Origin: Helicobacter pylori
GTDB lineage: Bacteria; Campylobacterota; Campylobacteria; Campylobacterales; Helicobacteraceae
Assembly: GCF_016755635.1 (NCBI RefSeq)
Contig: NZ_CP051500.1
Coordinates: 930,001-994,000 of the forward strand
DNA: 64,000 nt
Direction: 5' to 3'
Shown here: positions 45,910-55,624 of the stretch, in pieces
Layout: the number at the start of each line of letters is the position of its first letter
How positions within the stretch are numbered: position 1 is the stretch's first letter
Notes under the pieces: model-generated
Told to the model about the DNA's origin: nothing
What the model saw: only the letters and a program-made list of their open reading frames with translations
The model's database searches: none
Made by a program: the position numbers and the translations under genes

Positions 45910-46116
45910 TTAGTTTTTTTGCCTCAAATGATGGACGCTCTCGCCCCCAAGACCATAATTATTAGAATCAACCTCATCTATAATGACCACAATAGAAGCC
46001 TTATTTTTGTTTAACACCTTAACCATCAAATTTGAAACCTCTTCAATCAATTGCTGTTTTTGCTCGTTTGTTGGCCCTCCATTTTCTGGCACAAGTTTGA
46101 TATTGATAAACGGCAT
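45910..46116 (-). CDS. dmpI: 4-oxalocrotonate tautomerase-family protein (HP0924)
   Basis: A 68-aa member of the tautomerase superfamily. Mature Pro1, the catalytic base, follows the initiator Met in MPFINIKLVPENGG; the conserved Arg is replaced by other residues in part of the loop, and the body QKQQLIEEVSNLMVKVLNKNKASIVVIIDEV fits the beta-alpha-beta hexamer fold. H. pylori does not carry the meta-cleavage catechol pathway, so its natural substrate is unknown. It is divergent from recR, and AAGGAATAAC precedes the ATG. Confidence 0.88.
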   Translation of the reverse strand: MPFINIKLVPENGGPTNEQKQQLIEEVSNLMVKVLNKNKASIVVIIDEVDSNNYGLGGESVHHLRQKN

Positions 46117-46229
46117 GTTATTCCTTAAAATTGAGATAACGCATTATAACGCTTTTATCCATAAATTTGAAACGATTTTTTAAAAAACAATGAATAAAAA
46201 CCCTTTTGATCCCTTTGGAGTTAAGTTTG

Positions 46230-46235
46230 ATATAC
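46230..46235 (+). promoter_or_regulatory. recR promoter -10 box, near-leaderless
   Basis: TATACT ends 7 nt before the recR ATG at 46243, so transcription is predicted to start at or next to the start codon. No ribosome site is seen. Confidence 0.55.
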
Positions 46236-46242
46236 TAACAGA

Positions 46243-46824
46243 ATGAATACTTATAAAAACAGCTTGAATCACTTTTTAAATTTAGTGGATTGTTTAGAAA
46301 AGATCCCCAATGTGGGTAAAAAGTCCGCCTTTAAAATGGCGTATCATTTGGGTTTGGAAAACCCTTATCTGGCGCTCAAAATCACGCACGCTTTAGAGAA
46401 CGCGCTAGAAAACCTTAAAACATGCACATCTTGTAACGCGCTCAGTGAGAGTGAGGTTTGTGAGATTTGCTCTGATGAGAGTAGGCAAAATTCTCAGCTT
46501 TGCATGGTTTTACACCCAAGAGACGTGTTTATTTTAGAAGACTTAAAGGACTTTTTAGGGCGCTATTATGTGTTAAACTCTATAGAAGAAGTGGATTTTA
46601 ACGCCCTAGAAAAACGCCTGATTGAAGAAAACATTAAAGAAATCATTTTTGCTTTCCCCCCCACTTTGGCTAACGATTCTCTAATGCTCTATATTGAAGA
46701 TAAATTACAACACCTCCATCTCACTTTCACCAAAATCGCTCAAGGCGTGCCTACTGGAGTGAATTTTGAAAACATTGACTCAGTCTCGCTCTCAAGGGCG
46801 TTCAATTCAAGGATCAAAGCATGA
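46243..46824 (+). CDS. recR: Recombination mediator RecR
   Basis: RecR (193 aa) acts in RecF/RecO-type recombinational repair, binding DNA as a ring and helping load RecA. It has the N-terminal helix-hairpin-helix ([20 protein letters not shown], about 14-33), the zinc finger [16 protein letters not shown] (about 64-79), and a Toprim domain with [16 protein letters not shown] and the C-terminal Walker-like region. H. pylori lacks RecF, so it works with RecO alone. It is the first gene of a long co-directional run; the ATG overlaps none, and truD starts 4 nt before its stop. Confidence 0.93.
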   Translation: MNTYKNSLNHFLNLVDCLEKIPNVGKKSAFKMAYHLGLENPYLALKITHALENALENLKTCTSCNALSESEVCEICSDESRQNSQLCMVLHPRDVFILEDLKDFLGRYYVLNSIEEVDFNALEKRLIEENIKEIIFAFPPTLANDSLMLYIEDKLQHLHLTFTKIAQGVPTGVNFENIDSVSLSRAFNSRIKA

Positions 46825-47966
46825 ATTTAAACTTTATGCCCTTATTGCATGCTTATAACCATGCGAGCATTGATTTTCATTTCAATTCTAGCGCTAGGGA
46901 TTTTTGCGTGCATGAAGTGCCTTTGTATGAATTTAGCAACACGGGCGAACATGCCGTTATTCAAGTGAGGAAAAGCGGTTTAAGCACTTTGGAAATGCTT
47001 CACATTTTTTCTCAAATTTTAGGGGTAAAAATCGCTGAATTGGGTTATGCGGGCTTGAAAGATAAAAACGCACTGACGACTCAATTCATCTCACTCCCTA
47101 AAAAATACGCCCCTTTATTAGAAAAAAATACGAGCAACTTTCAAGAAAGAAACCTTAAAATCCTGTCTTTGAATTACCACCATAATAAAATCAAATTAGG
47201 GCATTTGAAAGGGAATCGCTTTTTTATGCGTTTTAAAAAAATGACCCCCCTAAACGCTCAAAAAACAAAGCAGGTTTTAGAACAAATCGTGCAGTTTGGC
47301 ATGCCTAATTATTTTGGCTCGCAACGCTTCGGGAAGTTCAATGACAACCATAAAGAAGGGTTAAAAATCTTACAAAATAAAACGAAATTCGCCCATCAAA
47401 AATTAAACGCTTTTTTAATTTCAAGCTATCAAAGTTATTTGTTTAATTCGCTTTTAAGCAAACGATTAGAAATCAGTAAAATCATTAGCGATTTTAGTAT
47501 CAAAGAAAATTTAGAATTTTTTAAACAAAAAAATTTAAGCGTCCATTCAAGCACCCTAAAAACCCTTAAAAACCAAGCCCACCCCTTTAAAATCTTAGAA
47601 GGCGATGTGATGCGCCATTACCCTTATGGGAAGTTTTTTGACGCTTTAGAATTAGAAAAAGAAAGCGAAAGGTTTTTAAACAAAGAAGCTGTGCCTACTG
47701 GGTTACTAGATGGCAAAAAAGCTCTTTATGCAAAAAATTTGAGTTTAGAGATTGAAAAAGAATTCCAGCATAACCTTTTAAATAGCCATGCTAAAACGCT
47801 AGGATCCAGGCGGTTTTTTTGGGTGTTTGCAGAAAATGTAACTTCTCAATATATCAAAGAAAAAGCGCAATTTGAATTGGGATTTTACTTGCCTAAAGGG
47901 AGTTATGCGAGCGCGTTGCTCAAAGAAATCAAGCATGAGAAAGGAGAAAATGATGACGAATTTTGA
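46821..47966 (+). CDS. truD: tRNA pseudouridine(13) synthase TruD
   Basis: Isomerises uridine 13 in tRNA-Glu-type tRNAs. The 381-aa sequence has the TruD catalytic motif [21 protein letters not shown] with the nucleophilic Asp in LKDK (about residue 80), the FxVxE-like N-terminal block [12 protein letters not shown] and the NYFGSQRFG motif (about 170-178). The C-terminal part contains the insertion domain. The start ATG (46821) overlaps the recR stop, and its 3' end overlaps the start of htpX by about 17 bp. Confidence 0.92.
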   Translation: MNLNFMPLLHAYNHASIDFHFNSSARDFCVHEVPLYEFSNTGEHAVIQVRKSGLSTLEMLHIFSQILGVKIAELGYAGLKDKNALTTQFISLPKKYAPLLEKNTSNFQERNLKILSLNYHHNKIKLGHLKGNRFFMRFKKMTPLNAQKTKQVLEQIVQFGMPNYFGSQRFGKFNDNHKEGLKILQNKTKFAHQKLNAFLISSYQSYLFNSLLSKRLEISKIISDFSIKENLEFFKQKNLSVHSSTLKTLKNQAHPFKILEGDVMRHYPYGKFFDALELEKESERFLNKEAVPTGLLDGKKALYAKNLSLEIEKEFQHNLLNSHAKTLGSRRFFWVFAENVTSQYIKEKAQFELGFYLPKGSYASALLKEIKHEKGENDDEF

Positions 47967-48885
47967 AAAGATTATCGCGCAAAACAGGCTCAAAACGAAC
48001 GCAGTTTTAGCCACTTATTGCGTGATTTTTGCTTTTATCGGGTTGTTGGTGGATGCTATTAGAATCAACGCTAATGATTTAGGCATAGCCCTTTTTAAAC
48101 TCATCACTTTTCAAATTTTTCCTGCAATCACCATGATTATGTTTTTAGTGGCTTTTGTCATTATTGTTGTTTGTATCCAAAATTTTAGCTCTATCATGTT
48201 AAGCGGTGATGAATACAAGCTTATTGACACAAGCAAGGTTTTAAGCTCTAAAGAAAATCAAATCCATCGCCTTTTGTTAGAGCTTTTAGAAGAGGCTAAT
48301 CTTCATTTTGAGCCTAAGCTTTATATCATTAACGCCCCTTACATGAACGCTTTTGCGAGCGGGTGGGATGAATCTAATTCTCTTATCGCTCTTACAAGCA
48401 CTTTAATAGAGAGGTTGGATAGAGATGAATTGAAAGCCGTGATCGCTCATGAGCTCAGCCACATACGGCACAACGACATCCGCTTGACCATGTGCGTGGG
48501 GATTTTAAGCAATATCATGCTGTTAGTGGCTAATTTTAGCGTGTATTTTTTCATGGGGAATCGCAAGAATAGTGGGGCGAATTTAGCCCGAATGATTTTA
48601 TTACTCTTACAGATCATTTTGCCTTTTTTAACGCTTATTTTACAAATGTATTTGAGCCGCACACGAGAATACATGGCCGATAGCGGGGCGGCGTTTTTAA
48701 TGCATGACAATAAGCCCATGATTAGAGCCTTACAAAAAATTTCCAACGATTACACCAACAACGATTACAAGGGCATAGATCAGAACTCCACCCGATCAGC
48801 GGCCTATCTTTTTAACGCTGAAATGTTTAGCACCCACCCTAGCGTTAAAAATCGTATCCAATCCTTAAGAAAGCGTGTGATCTAA
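47950..48885 (+). CDS. htpX: Membrane zinc metalloprotease HtpX
   Basis: Integral-membrane quality-control protease with zinc-dependent activity on misfolded membrane proteins. Two N-terminal hydrophobic helices (about 15-35 and 45-70) are followed by the zinc motif [15 protein letters not shown] (HExxH, about 158-172), two further helices (about 175-225) and the third zinc ligand in [12 protein letters not shown]. The length of 311 aa is typical. I chose ATG 47950 after AGAAAGGAG rather than upstream codons; it lies inside the truD end. folE follows directly. Confidence 0.93.
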   Translation: MMTNFEKIIAQNRLKTNAVLATYCVIFAFIGLLVDAIRINANDLGIALFKLITFQIFPAITMIMFLVAFVIIVVCIQNFSSIMLSGDEYKLIDTSKVLSSKENQIHRLLLELLEEANLHFEPKLYIINAPYMNAFASGWDESNSLIALTSTLIERLDRDELKAVIAHELSHIRHNDIRLTMCVGILSNIMLLVANFSVYFFMGNRKNSGANLARMILLLLQIILPFLTLILQMYLSRTREYMADSGAAFLMHDNKPMIRALQKISNDYTNNDYKGIDQNSTRSAAYLFNAEMFSTHPSVKNRIQSLRKRVI

Positions 48886-49428
48886 ATGGAAAATTTTTTC
48901 AACCAATTTTTTGAAAATATCGGCGAAGACAAGAATAGAGAAGGTCTAAAAGAGACGCCTAAAAGGGTTCAAGAATTATGGAAATTCTTGTATAAAGGCT
49001 ATAAAGAAGACCCTAGAGTGGCTTTAAAAAGCGCGTATTTTCAAGGCGTTTGCGATGAAATGATAGTGGCTCAAAACATTGAATTTTACTCCACTTGCGA
49101 GCACCATTTGCTCCCTTTTTTTGGGAATATTAGCGTGGGATATATCCCTAAGGAAAAGATTGTAGGCATTAGCGCGATCGCCAAACTCATTGAAATTTAT
49201 AGCAAACGCTTGCAGATCCAAGAAAGGCTGACCACTCAAATTGCAGAAACTTTTGATGAAATCATAGAGCCAAGGGGCGTGATCGTGGTTTGTGAAGCCA
49301 AGCATTTGTGCATGAGCATGCAAGGGGTGCAAAAGCAAAATGCGATCATTAAAACAAGCGTGTTAAGAGGCCTCTTTAAAAAAGACCCTAAAACCAGAGC
49401 TGAATTTATGCAACTCTTAAAATCTTAG
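48886..49428 (+). CDS. folE: GTP cyclohydrolase I FolE
   Basis: Converts GTP to dihydroneopterin triphosphate for folate and, through QueD, queuosine precursors. At 180 aa it has the motifs NREGLKETPKRVQELW (about 18-33), the zinc/active-site stretch STCEHHLLPFFG (about 71-82), GISAIAKLIEIYSKRLQIQERLT and CMSMQGVQKQNA near the C-terminus, with the Cys/His ligands in place. It begins one base after the htpX stop. The queDE genes of the same run use its product. Confidence 0.95.
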   Translation: MENFFNQFFENIGEDKNREGLKETPKRVQELWKFLYKGYKEDPRVALKSAYFQGVCDEMIVAQNIEFYSTCEHHLLPFFGNISVGYIPKEKIVGISAIAKLIEIYSKRLQIQERLTTQIAETFDEIIEPRGVIVVCEAKHLCMSMQGVQKQNAIIKTSVLRGLFKKDPKTRAEFMQLLKS

Positions 49429-49430
49429 GT

Positions 49431-49436
49431 TATAAT
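49431..49436 (+). promoter_or_regulatory. Internal promoter of ispA, predicted leaderless
   Basis: TATAAT in GGTTATAATTCTGTGCATG; 7 nt separate the box from the ATG at 49444 and no ribosome site is visible, so the ispA transcript from here should lack a leader. Confidence 0.6.
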
Positions 49437-49443
49437 TCTGTGC

Positions 49444-50355
49444 ATGAATAACCCTAATTTATCCTTTTATTATAATGAGTGCGAGCGTTTTGAAAGCTTT
49501 TTAAAAAACCATCATTTACACCTTGAAAGCTTCCACCCTTATTTGGAAAAAGCCTTTTTTGAAATGGTGCTTAATGGAGGCAAAAGGTTCCGCCCTAAGC
49601 TTTTTTTAGCCGTGCTTTGCGCGTTAGTGGGTCAAAAAGATTATTCTAACCAACAAACAGAATATTTTAAAATCGCTTTAAGCATTGAATGCTTGCACAC
49701 TTATTCGCTCATCCATGACGATTTACCATGCATGGATAATGCCGCTTTAAGGAGAAACCACCCCACTTTACACGCTAAATACGATGAAACCACAGCCGTT
49801 TTAATCGGCGATGCACTCAACACTTACTCTTTTGAATTGCTTTCAAACGCTTTACTAGAAAGCCATATCATTGTGGAATTAGTCAAAATCTTAAGCGCTA
49901 ATGGGGGGATTAAAGGCATGATCTTAGGGCAGGCTTTGGATTGCTATTTTGAAAACACGCCCTTAAATTTAGAGCAGCTCACTTTCTTACACGAGCATAA
50001 AACCGCTAAATTGATTAGCGCGAGCTTGATGATGGGGCTTGTTGCGAGCGGTGTTAAAGATAAAGAGCTTTTTAAATGGCTTCAGGCTTTTGGGTTAAAA
50101 ACGGGTCTTTGTTTTCAAGTGTTAGATGATATTATAGATGTTACACAAGATGAAGAAGAAAGCGGTAAAACCACTCATTTAGACAGCGCTAAAAACAGCT
50201 TTGTGAATTTATTGGGGCTAGAGAAGGCGAATGATTACGCTCAAACTTTAAAAACAGAGGTTTTAAACGATTTAAATCTACTAAAATCCGCTTATCCTTT
50301 ATTGCAAGAAAATTTAAACGCATTATTGAACACTCTATTTAAAGGCAAAACATGA
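49444..50355 (+). CDS. ispA: Polyprenyl (geranyl/farnesyl) diphosphate synthase IspA
   Basis: Condenses isopentenyl diphosphate with allylic diphosphates for farnesyl diphosphate, feeding undecaprenol and menaquinone side chains. The 303-aa protein has the first Asp-rich motif in [22 protein letters not shown] (about 95-117), the KxG-type basic GGKRFRPKL (about 40-48) and the second Asp-rich motif [16 protein letters not shown] (about 222-237). It continues into surE with a 4-base overlap. Confidence 0.9.
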   Translation: MNNPNLSFYYNECERFESFLKNHHLHLESFHPYLEKAFFEMVLNGGKRFRPKLFLAVLCALVGQKDYSNQQTEYFKIALSIECLHTYSLIHDDLPCMDNAALRRNHPTLHAKYDETTAVLIGDALNTYSFELLSNALLESHIIVELVKILSANGGIKGMILGQALDCYFENTPLNLEQLTFLHEHKTAKLISASLMMGLVASGVKDKELFKWLQAFGLKTGLCFQVLDDIIDVTQDEEESGKTTHLDSAKNSFVNLLGLEKANDYAQTLKTEVLNDLNLLKSAYPLLQENLNALLNTLFKGKT

Positions 50356-51155
50356 AAAAAATTCTACTCACCAACGATGATGGCTACCATGCAAAAGGCA
50401 TTAAAGCTTTAGAACAAGCTTTAGAAAACATGGCAGAAATTTATGTGGTCGCCCCCAAGCATGAAAAAAGCGCATGCTCGCAATGCATCACGATCACCGC
50501 GCCTTTAAGAGCGGAGAAAATTAAGGGCAAAGAAGGCCGGCATTACAGGATTGATGATGGCACGCCAAGCGATTGCGTGTATTTGGCGATCAATGAGCTT
50601 TTTAAACATGTTTGTTTTGATTTAGTGATTTCAGGGATCAATCTTGGATCTAACATGGGCGAAGACACGATTTATTCGGGAACGGTGGCCGGAGCGATTG
50701 AAGGCACCATTCAGGGCGTGCCTTCCATTGCGATTTCTCAAATCCTTTCTAACAAAAACAAAAACACTCCCTTAAGTTTTGATCTAGCTCAAAAGATTAT
50801 CCAGGATTTAGTCCAAAACATTTTCACCAAAGGCTACCCCTTAAAGGGGCGCAAACTCCTGAATGTGAATGTCCCTAATTGCTCCTTACAAGAATATAAG
50901 GGCGAACGCATCACCCCTAAGGGCTATAGGCTGTATAAAAAAGAAGTGCATAAACGCACAGACCCCAAAAATGAAAGCTATTTTTGGCTAGGGTTACACC
51001 CTTTAGAATGGCAAAAGCGCGAAAATGAAGACAGACTCTCTGATTTTGACGCTATTGCTTCAAACCATGTTTCTATCACGCCTTTAAATTTAGACTTAAC
51101 CAGTTATGATGATTTGAAAAATTTGGAATCTTGGCATAAGGGAATGTTAAAGTGA
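50352..51155 (+). CDS. surE: 5'-nucleotidase/survival protein SurE
   Basis: Divalent-metal-dependent nucleoside monophosphate phosphatase, cytosolic. At 267 aa it shows the metal and nucleotide motifs [18 protein letters not shown] (about 3-20), [15 protein letters not shown] (about 73-87), [22 protein letters not shown] (about 97-118) and the C-terminal basic extension. Its ATG overlaps the ispA stop and its stop overlaps the GTG start of the next gene, so it lies within the coupled run. Confidence 0.94.
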   Translation: MKKILLTNDDGYHAKGIKALEQALENMAEIYVVAPKHEKSACSQCITITAPLRAEKIKGKEGRHYRIDDGTPSDCVYLAINELFKHVCFDLVISGINLGSNMGEDTIYSGTVAGAIEGTIQGVPSIAISQILSNKNKNTPLSFDLAQKIIQDLVQNIFTKGYPLKGRKLLNVNVPNCSLQEYKGERITPKGYRLYKKEVHKRTDPKNESYFWLGLHPLEWQKRENEDRLSDFDAIASNHVSITPLNLDLTSYDDLKNLESWHKGMLK

Positions 51156-51811
51156 GTAAAAATCACCGCTTGGCTTTTTTAGGGCTAATTGTTGGGGTGT
51201 TTTTTTTCTTTAATGCATGCCAGCACCGCTTGCACATGGGGTATTATTCAGAAGTTACAGGGGATTATTTGTTCAACTATAACTCCACTATCGTGGTGGC
51301 TTATGACAGAAGCGATGCGATGACTTCTTATTATATCAATGTGATTGTTTATGAATTGCAAAAATTAGGCTTTTACAATGTCTTCACGCAAGCGGAATTC
51401 CCACTAGATAAAGCCAAAAATGTGATCTATGCGCGCATTGTCCGTAACATCTCAGCTGTGCCGTTCTACCAATACAATTACCAACTGATCGATCAAGTCA
51501 ATAAACCTTGTTATTTTCTTGGGGGGCAGTTTTATTGCTCCCAAACCCCTACCGATTACTACGCTATCAATGGCTTTAGCGAGCAAATTTTAATGAGTGC
51601 TAATTCGCATTTTATTTTGGATTGGTATGATGTGGTGCTGCAAAAACGGGTTTTATATGTGGATGGGAGCGTGAGCGGGAGGACTTGTGGCTATCAAATG
51701 CTCTATAGGGATTTGATTAAAAGCACGATCAAACGCATTGATTTTAACCGCCCTGAACGCTACTACTACAATTTAAGACTGCCCCTTTATCAGCCATGTT
51801 ATAGAGAATGA
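51152..51811 (+). CDS. Putative outer-membrane lipoprotein of unknown function (HP0931-like)
   Basis: A 219-aa protein with an N-terminal Lys-rich start, a hydrophobic segment ([14 protein letters not shown]) and a lipobox-like FFNAC (Cys about residue 23), predicting a lipoprotein signal. The body is rich in Tyr and Phe and contains four further cysteines (PCYF, FYCSQ, RTCGYQ and QPCY). I recognise no domain. Start GTG 51152 overlaps the surE stop (GTGA). It lies between surE and queD, but its role in either pathway is not evident. Confidence 0.72.
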   Translation: MSKNHRLAFLGLIVGVFFFFNACQHRLHMGYYSEVTGDYLFNYNSTIVVAYDRSDAMTSYYINVIVYELQKLGFYNVFTQAEFPLDKAKNVIYARIVRNISAVPFYQYNYQLIDQVNKPCYFLGGQFYCSQTPTDYYAINGFSEQILMSANSHFILDWYDVVLQKRVLYVDGSVSGRTCGYQMLYRDLIKSTIKRIDFNRPERYYYNLRLPLYQPCYRE

Positions 51812-51812
51812 A

Positions 51813-52415
51813 ATGGTTATCAGGCGATTGTATAAATTTTGCGCTAGCCATGTGGTGCGTAATTGCTCTTCTTTAAAATGCGCTCAAAATATCCATGGGC
51901 ATAATTACGAAGTGGAAGTCTTTATTGAAACCAACCGCTTGGATAACGCGAACATGGCGTTAGATTTTGGGCTGATGCAACAAGAGATGCAAGTTTTCAT
52001 TGAGTCGTTTGATCATGCCCATCATTTTTGGGACAAAGAAAGCGTTGAGTTCCAGCGTTTTATAGAAAATCATTGCGTTCGTTACGTGAAATGCTCGTTT
52101 AATTTGAGCGCGGAGAGTTACGCTCTTATGTTTTTATACTACCTTTCAAGGATTTTACAAAAAAGCGTTTTTTCTAATAATGAAGGGGAGTTAAAAGTCT
52201 CTAGCGTGCGCGTGCATGAGACTAAAAACGGCTACGCTGAAAGCTTTTTAAAAGATTTAGAAAACCCTCATTTTAAATCTTTAGTGCATCCAAATTGCGT
52301 CTCTTTCTCGCAAGGCATTCAAAGTTTGTGGCATGATAAGGATTTTTTCCATAAAATCATCAGCGATGAAAAACAATGCTTTTTTCACGCTAAGCCCTTA
52401 CACCAAATCCCATGA
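51813..52415 (+). CDS. queD: 6-carboxy-tetrahydropterin synthase QueD
   Basis: Zinc enzyme of the PTPS family turning dihydroneopterin triphosphate into 6-carboxy-tetrahydropterin, early in queuosine synthesis. The zinc histidines are in the FCASHVV start and in NIHGHNYEVEVFIE (about 26-39); the FDHAHHFW block near residue 70 and VRVHETKNGYAES (Glu catalytic) follow. It starts 1 nt after the preceding stop and overlaps queE by 4 nt, placing both in one pathway with folE nearby. Confidence 0.9.
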   Translation: MVIRRLYKFCASHVVRNCSSLKCAQNIHGHNYEVEVFIETNRLDNANMALDFGLMQQEMQVFIESFDHAHHFWDKESVEFQRFIENHCVRYVKCSFNLSAESYALMFLYYLSRILQKSVFSNNEGELKVSSVRVHETKNGYAESFLKDLENPHFKSLVHPNCVSFSQGIQSLWHDKDFFHKIISDEKQCFFHAKPLHQIP

Positions 52416-53167
52416 AACTCCCGGTTGTTGAGAGCTTTTTTTCCTTACAAGGTGAAGGAAAAAGGATAGGCAAGCCCAGTCTTTTTTTGCGCTTAGGGGG
52501 GTGTAACCTTTCATGCAAGGGCTTTAATTGTAAAACCTTATTCAATGATGAAATCCTAACAGGTTGCGACAGCTTGTATGCGGTGCATCCTAAATTCAAA
52601 ACATCTTGGGATTATTACAATGAGCCTAAGCCCTTGATTGAGCGATTAGTTAATTTAGCCCCTAATTATAAGGATTTTGATTTCATTCTTACAGGTGGGG
52701 AGCCAAGTTTGTATTTCAATAACCCTATTTTATTGAGCGTTTTAGAGCATTTTTATCGCCAAAAAATCCCTTTATGTGTAGAGAGTAATGGTTCTATTTT
52801 TTTTGAATTTAGCCCTATTTTAAAAGAATTGCATTTCACCCTAAGCGTCAAACTCTCTTTTTCTTTGGAGGAAGAAAGCAAGCGGATCAACCTCAAAGCC
52901 TTACAAAATATCTTAAATAACGCTAAAAGCGCGCATTTTAAATTCGTATTGGAGAGTCAAAACGCCGCTCAATCTATTACAGAGATTCAAAGCCTTTTGA
53001 AACAACTCTCCTTAAAAAATAATGAAATCTTTTTAATGCCCTTAGGCACAAATAACAACGAGCTAGACAAAAATCTAAAAACCCTAGCCCCCCTAGCCAT
53101 AAAGCATGGTTTCAGGCTGAGCGATAGGCTTCATATCCGCTTGTGGGATAATCAAAAAGGGTTTTAA
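52412..53167 (+). CDS. queE: 7-carboxy-7-deazaguanine synthase QueE (radical SAM)
   Basis: Radical SAM enzyme making 7-carboxy-7-deazaguanine from the QueD product. The 251-aa protein opens PVVESFFSLQGEGKRIGKPSLFLRLGGCNLSC, typical of QueE, and has ILTGGEPSL further on. The cluster cysteines are C31, C35 and C40, that is CX3CX4C in CNLSCKGFNC, whereas radical SAM enzymes normally have CX3CX2C. The ATG overlaps the queD stop; the gene ends the co-directional run from recR. Confidence 0.9.
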   Translation: MKLPVVESFFSLQGEGKRIGKPSLFLRLGGCNLSCKGFNCKTLFNDEILTGCDSLYAVHPKFKTSWDYYNEPKPLIERLVNLAPNYKDFDFILTGGEPSLYFNNPILLSVLEHFYRQKIPLCVESNGSIFFEFSPILKELHFTLSVKLSFSLEEESKRINLKALQNILNNAKSAHFKFVLESQNAAQSITEIQSLLKQLSLKNNEIFLMPLGTNNNELDKNLKTLAPLAIKHGFRLSDRLHIRLWDNQKGF

Positions 53168-53258
53168 AACTATCATACAAGGCGTTGTTATTTTAAGCTA
53201 AAAATTGTTATCATTACGCTCATTAAGGGATCATTTCATCTTTGGAAGTTAGGAAATC

Positions 53259-53744
53259 ATGACCATCAAAGTTTTTTCGCCCAAATACCCCACTGAATTA
53301 GAAGAATTTTATGCCAAGTGCATCGCTGATAACCCTTTAGGGTTTATCCAACGCTTGGATCTTTTGCCCAGCATTAGCGAATTTGTTCAAAAATTGCACG
53401 AGCATGGCGGGGAATTTTTTGGAATGAGAAAGGGTGAAAAGCTCATTGGGATCTGTGGGCTTAATCGTATCAATCAAACAGAAGCCGAGCTGTGCAAATT
53501 CCACATAAATAGCGCTTATCAATCCCAAGGGTTGGGTCAAAAACTCTATGAGAGCGTGGAGAAATACGCTTTCATTAAAGGCTATACTAAAATCTCTCTG
53601 CATGTGAGCAAAAGTCAAATCAAGGCATGCAACCTCTATCAAAAGCTGGGTTTTGTGCACATCAAAGAAGAGGATTGCGTGGTGGAGTTGGGCGAAGAGA
53701 CTTTGATTTTCCCCACTCTTTTTATGGAAAAGATTCTGTCTTGA
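53259..53744 (+). CDS. GNAT-family N-acetyltransferase (HP0935-like)
   Basis: A 161-aa acetyltransferase with the GNAT acetyl-CoA motif A: FHINSAYQSQGLGQKLYESVEKYA (about 87-110), containing Q-x-x-G-x-G, then the C-terminal KISLHVSKSQIKACNLYQKLGFVHIKEE. Substrate (protein, amine or antibiotic) is not predictable. It is separated by 91 nt from queE and has AAGTTAGGAAATC before ATG 53259. An independent promoter is likely. Confidence 0.82.
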   Translation: MTIKVFSPKYPTELEEFYAKCIADNPLGFIQRLDLLPSISEFVQKLHEHGGEFFGMRKGEKLIGICGLNRINQTEAELCKFHINSAYQSQGLGQKLYESVEKYAFIKGYTKISLHVSKSQIKACNLYQKLGFVHIKEEDCVVELGEETLIFPTLFMEKILS

Positions 53745-53833
53745 TTGGTGCATCCATTTGACACACGCCTTTTCCCTACCAAACTTTGATTAACACAGCC
53801 TAATTAATGTTAAATAAACCCTAAAACAAACGC

Positions 53834-54076
53834 TTGTTTTTAAAATTTTGTTTTTCAAGCGCTTCGCAAAGTTTTAGAAGCCCTATTTTAGGGGTTAACG
53901 CTAAAATAGGCTATCAAAACTACTTTAATGATTTCATAGGATTAGCTTATTATGGCATCATCAAATACAATTACGCTAAAGCGAGCAGTGAGAAAGTCCA
54001 GCAATTGAGCTATGGCGGTGGGGTGGAATTGTTGGTGGATTTCATCACCACTTACTCCAATAAAAATAGGGGTTAG
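53834..54076 (+). pseudogene. Fragment of a Hor/Hop-type outer membrane protein gene
   Basis: About 65 codons match the barrel part of H. pylori Hor/Hop proteins: LGVNAKIGYQNYFNDFIGLAYYG, then IIKYNYAKASSEKVQQLSYGG and LLVDFITTYSNKNRG, ending at TAG. A full protein would have a signal peptide and a longer N-terminal domain plus more C-terminal strands; neither is seen on either side. No ribosome site or signal is attached to the first ATG. It looks like a relic left by recombination. The flanking 53745-53833 and 54077-54214 hold nothing recognisable. Confidence 0.7.
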
Positions 54077-54214
54077 GGGATTTTAATGAGATTGCAGAGG
54101 GGAATATAATATCCCCCCACCCCCTTAAGAGTTTTACAATAAAATGAGATCCAAAACGAAAAAATTTTATCATCACCAAAACCCACCAACGCTATCGGCT
54201 AAATTTTGATTGAA

Positions 54215-55624
54215 TCACTCAAAGGTTTGCGCATCCTTCATGCTGTCTGTGGGCGACCCTTCGTGTTGGGTATTAGATTTGTTGTAAATTGGCGCCATTA
54301 AAAGCGATACGATAAAAGCGATTAAAGCAACCACAAAAATATAAAAGCTTAAACCATAACTTTGCAAACTTTCAGGCGCTGCTATAGCTTTTGCGTTTAA
54401 CCAGCTTGAAAGTTGAGGGGTAAAGCCAGCGGTTATAGCATAGGCTATGTTATAAGCGAAGGAAATCCCGCTAAAACGGATTTTGGCGCTAAACACATCG
54501 CTCATAAAAATGGGGCAAAAATTCATAATACCCGCGCAAAAGCACGCTAAAAAGTATAAAACTATGGTATTGACTAAACTTGGTGCGTTAGAATAAAATT
54601 CTTTGAAGAATAAAAAGCCAAAAAAGGCAAAGGCCACGCTAAAAGCCATGCAAACTTTGTGTGGTTTGATTTTATCGGCTAAAAACCCGGTTAAAACAAT
54701 AGAACTTACAATACCAACAAGTCCTAAAATTTGAAAATAGGTTTTTTCAAAAGGAGTGAAATTAAAATTGGGATGCGTAAGGGTAAAATTGGGAACAAAA
54801 AGGATAAAAATCAAAATGCAAGCGGTTAAAACCCAAGTGATAAGCATGGAGATTGATATACCAAAGAGAGAGTTTTTAAACACCTCTTTAAGCGGGAATT
54901 TGACTAAGGCATCGTCTTGCTTCATTTGCTGAAAAACAGGAGTTTCTTCTAAAAAGCGTCTCAAATACACAGAAATGATACCAAAAATCCCTCCAAGCCC
55001 AAAGGCAACCCTCCAAGCCCAATCTTCAACAACAGGCTTGTCAAAAACCATGTAAATCCCCATATAAACCAAACTCCCAAGCAAAATCCCAGAAACTACA
55101 GAAGCGGTTAAAAAACCGATATAAGTGTTTTTTTGGCCTTGCGGGGCATGCTCATGGACAAAAACCCAAGCGCCAGGCAATTCACCACCCACAGCGACGC
55201 CTTGACAAATCCTAACAAACACCAAAAAAACAGGAGCTATGTAACCAAGATAATGAGCATTTTTAGGGGTAAGTCCCATGCTATCAACGCCAAAACCCAC
55301 CAAATCATTAAAAGTTGGCATCAAAGCGAGTGCAAAGGTTGGGATCACCATTAGTAAAATAGAGAGCATGAACATGTTTTTACGGCCGAATTTATCCCCA
55401 AAGTGGGCCATCACTATGCCGCCAAGCGGGCGTGCCAGATAGCCTGCAGCAAAGATACCATAAGTGTTGATTTCAGACCAAATAGGGCTGAGCGTGTTTG
55501 GGAAAAAGTGTTTAGCAATGATACTCGTAAAAAATACAAAGATGATAAAATCGTAAAATTCTAAAGTCCCGCCAAGCGAAGATAACCCTAAGGTTCTTAC
55601 CTCTTTTTTGCCTAAATGTTTTAT
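54215..55624 (-). CDS. proP: Proline/betaine MFS transporter ProP-like, with an ATA in the start-codon position
   Basis: Major facilitator of the metabolite:H+ symporter branch, likely importing proline/betaine-type osmolytes. The frame is open from 55624 to 54215: SLGGTLEFYDFIIF (TM1), IFAAGYLARPLGG, AHFGDKFGRKNM (the MFS loop 2-3 signature) and twelve-helix topology. AAAGGA sits 6 nt upstream of codon ATA (55624-55622), where ATG would be expected; the next in-frame GTG/ATG is at 55414/55411, which would drop 70 residues including the first two helices. So the annotated start should be read as uncertain: a mutated start, a rare AUA start or a shortened protein. A stop lies two codons upstream of the ATA. 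Confidence 0.78.
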   Translation of the reverse strand: MKHLGKKEVRTLGLSSLGGTLEFYDFIIFVFFTSIIAKHFFPNTLSPIWSEINTYGIFAAGYLARPLGGIVMAHFGDKFGRKNMFMLSILLMVIPTFALALMPTFNDLVGFGVDSMGLTPKNAHYLGYIAPVFLVFVRICQGVAVGGELPGAWVFVHEHAPQGQKNTYIGFLTASVVSGILLGSLVYMGIYMVFDKPVVEDWAWRVAFGLGGIFGIISVYLRRFLEETPVFQQMKQDDALVKFPLKEVFKNSLFGISISMLITWVLTACILIFILFVPNFTLTHPNFNFTPFEKTYFQILGLVGIVSSIVLTGFLADKIKPHKVCMAFSVAFAFFGFLFFKEFYSNAPSLVNTIVLYFLACFCAGIMNFCPIFMSDVFSAKIRFSGISFAYNIAYAITAGFTPQLSSWLNAKAIAAPESLQSYGLSFYIFVVALIAFIVSLLMAPIYNKSNTQHEGSPTDSMKDAQTFE

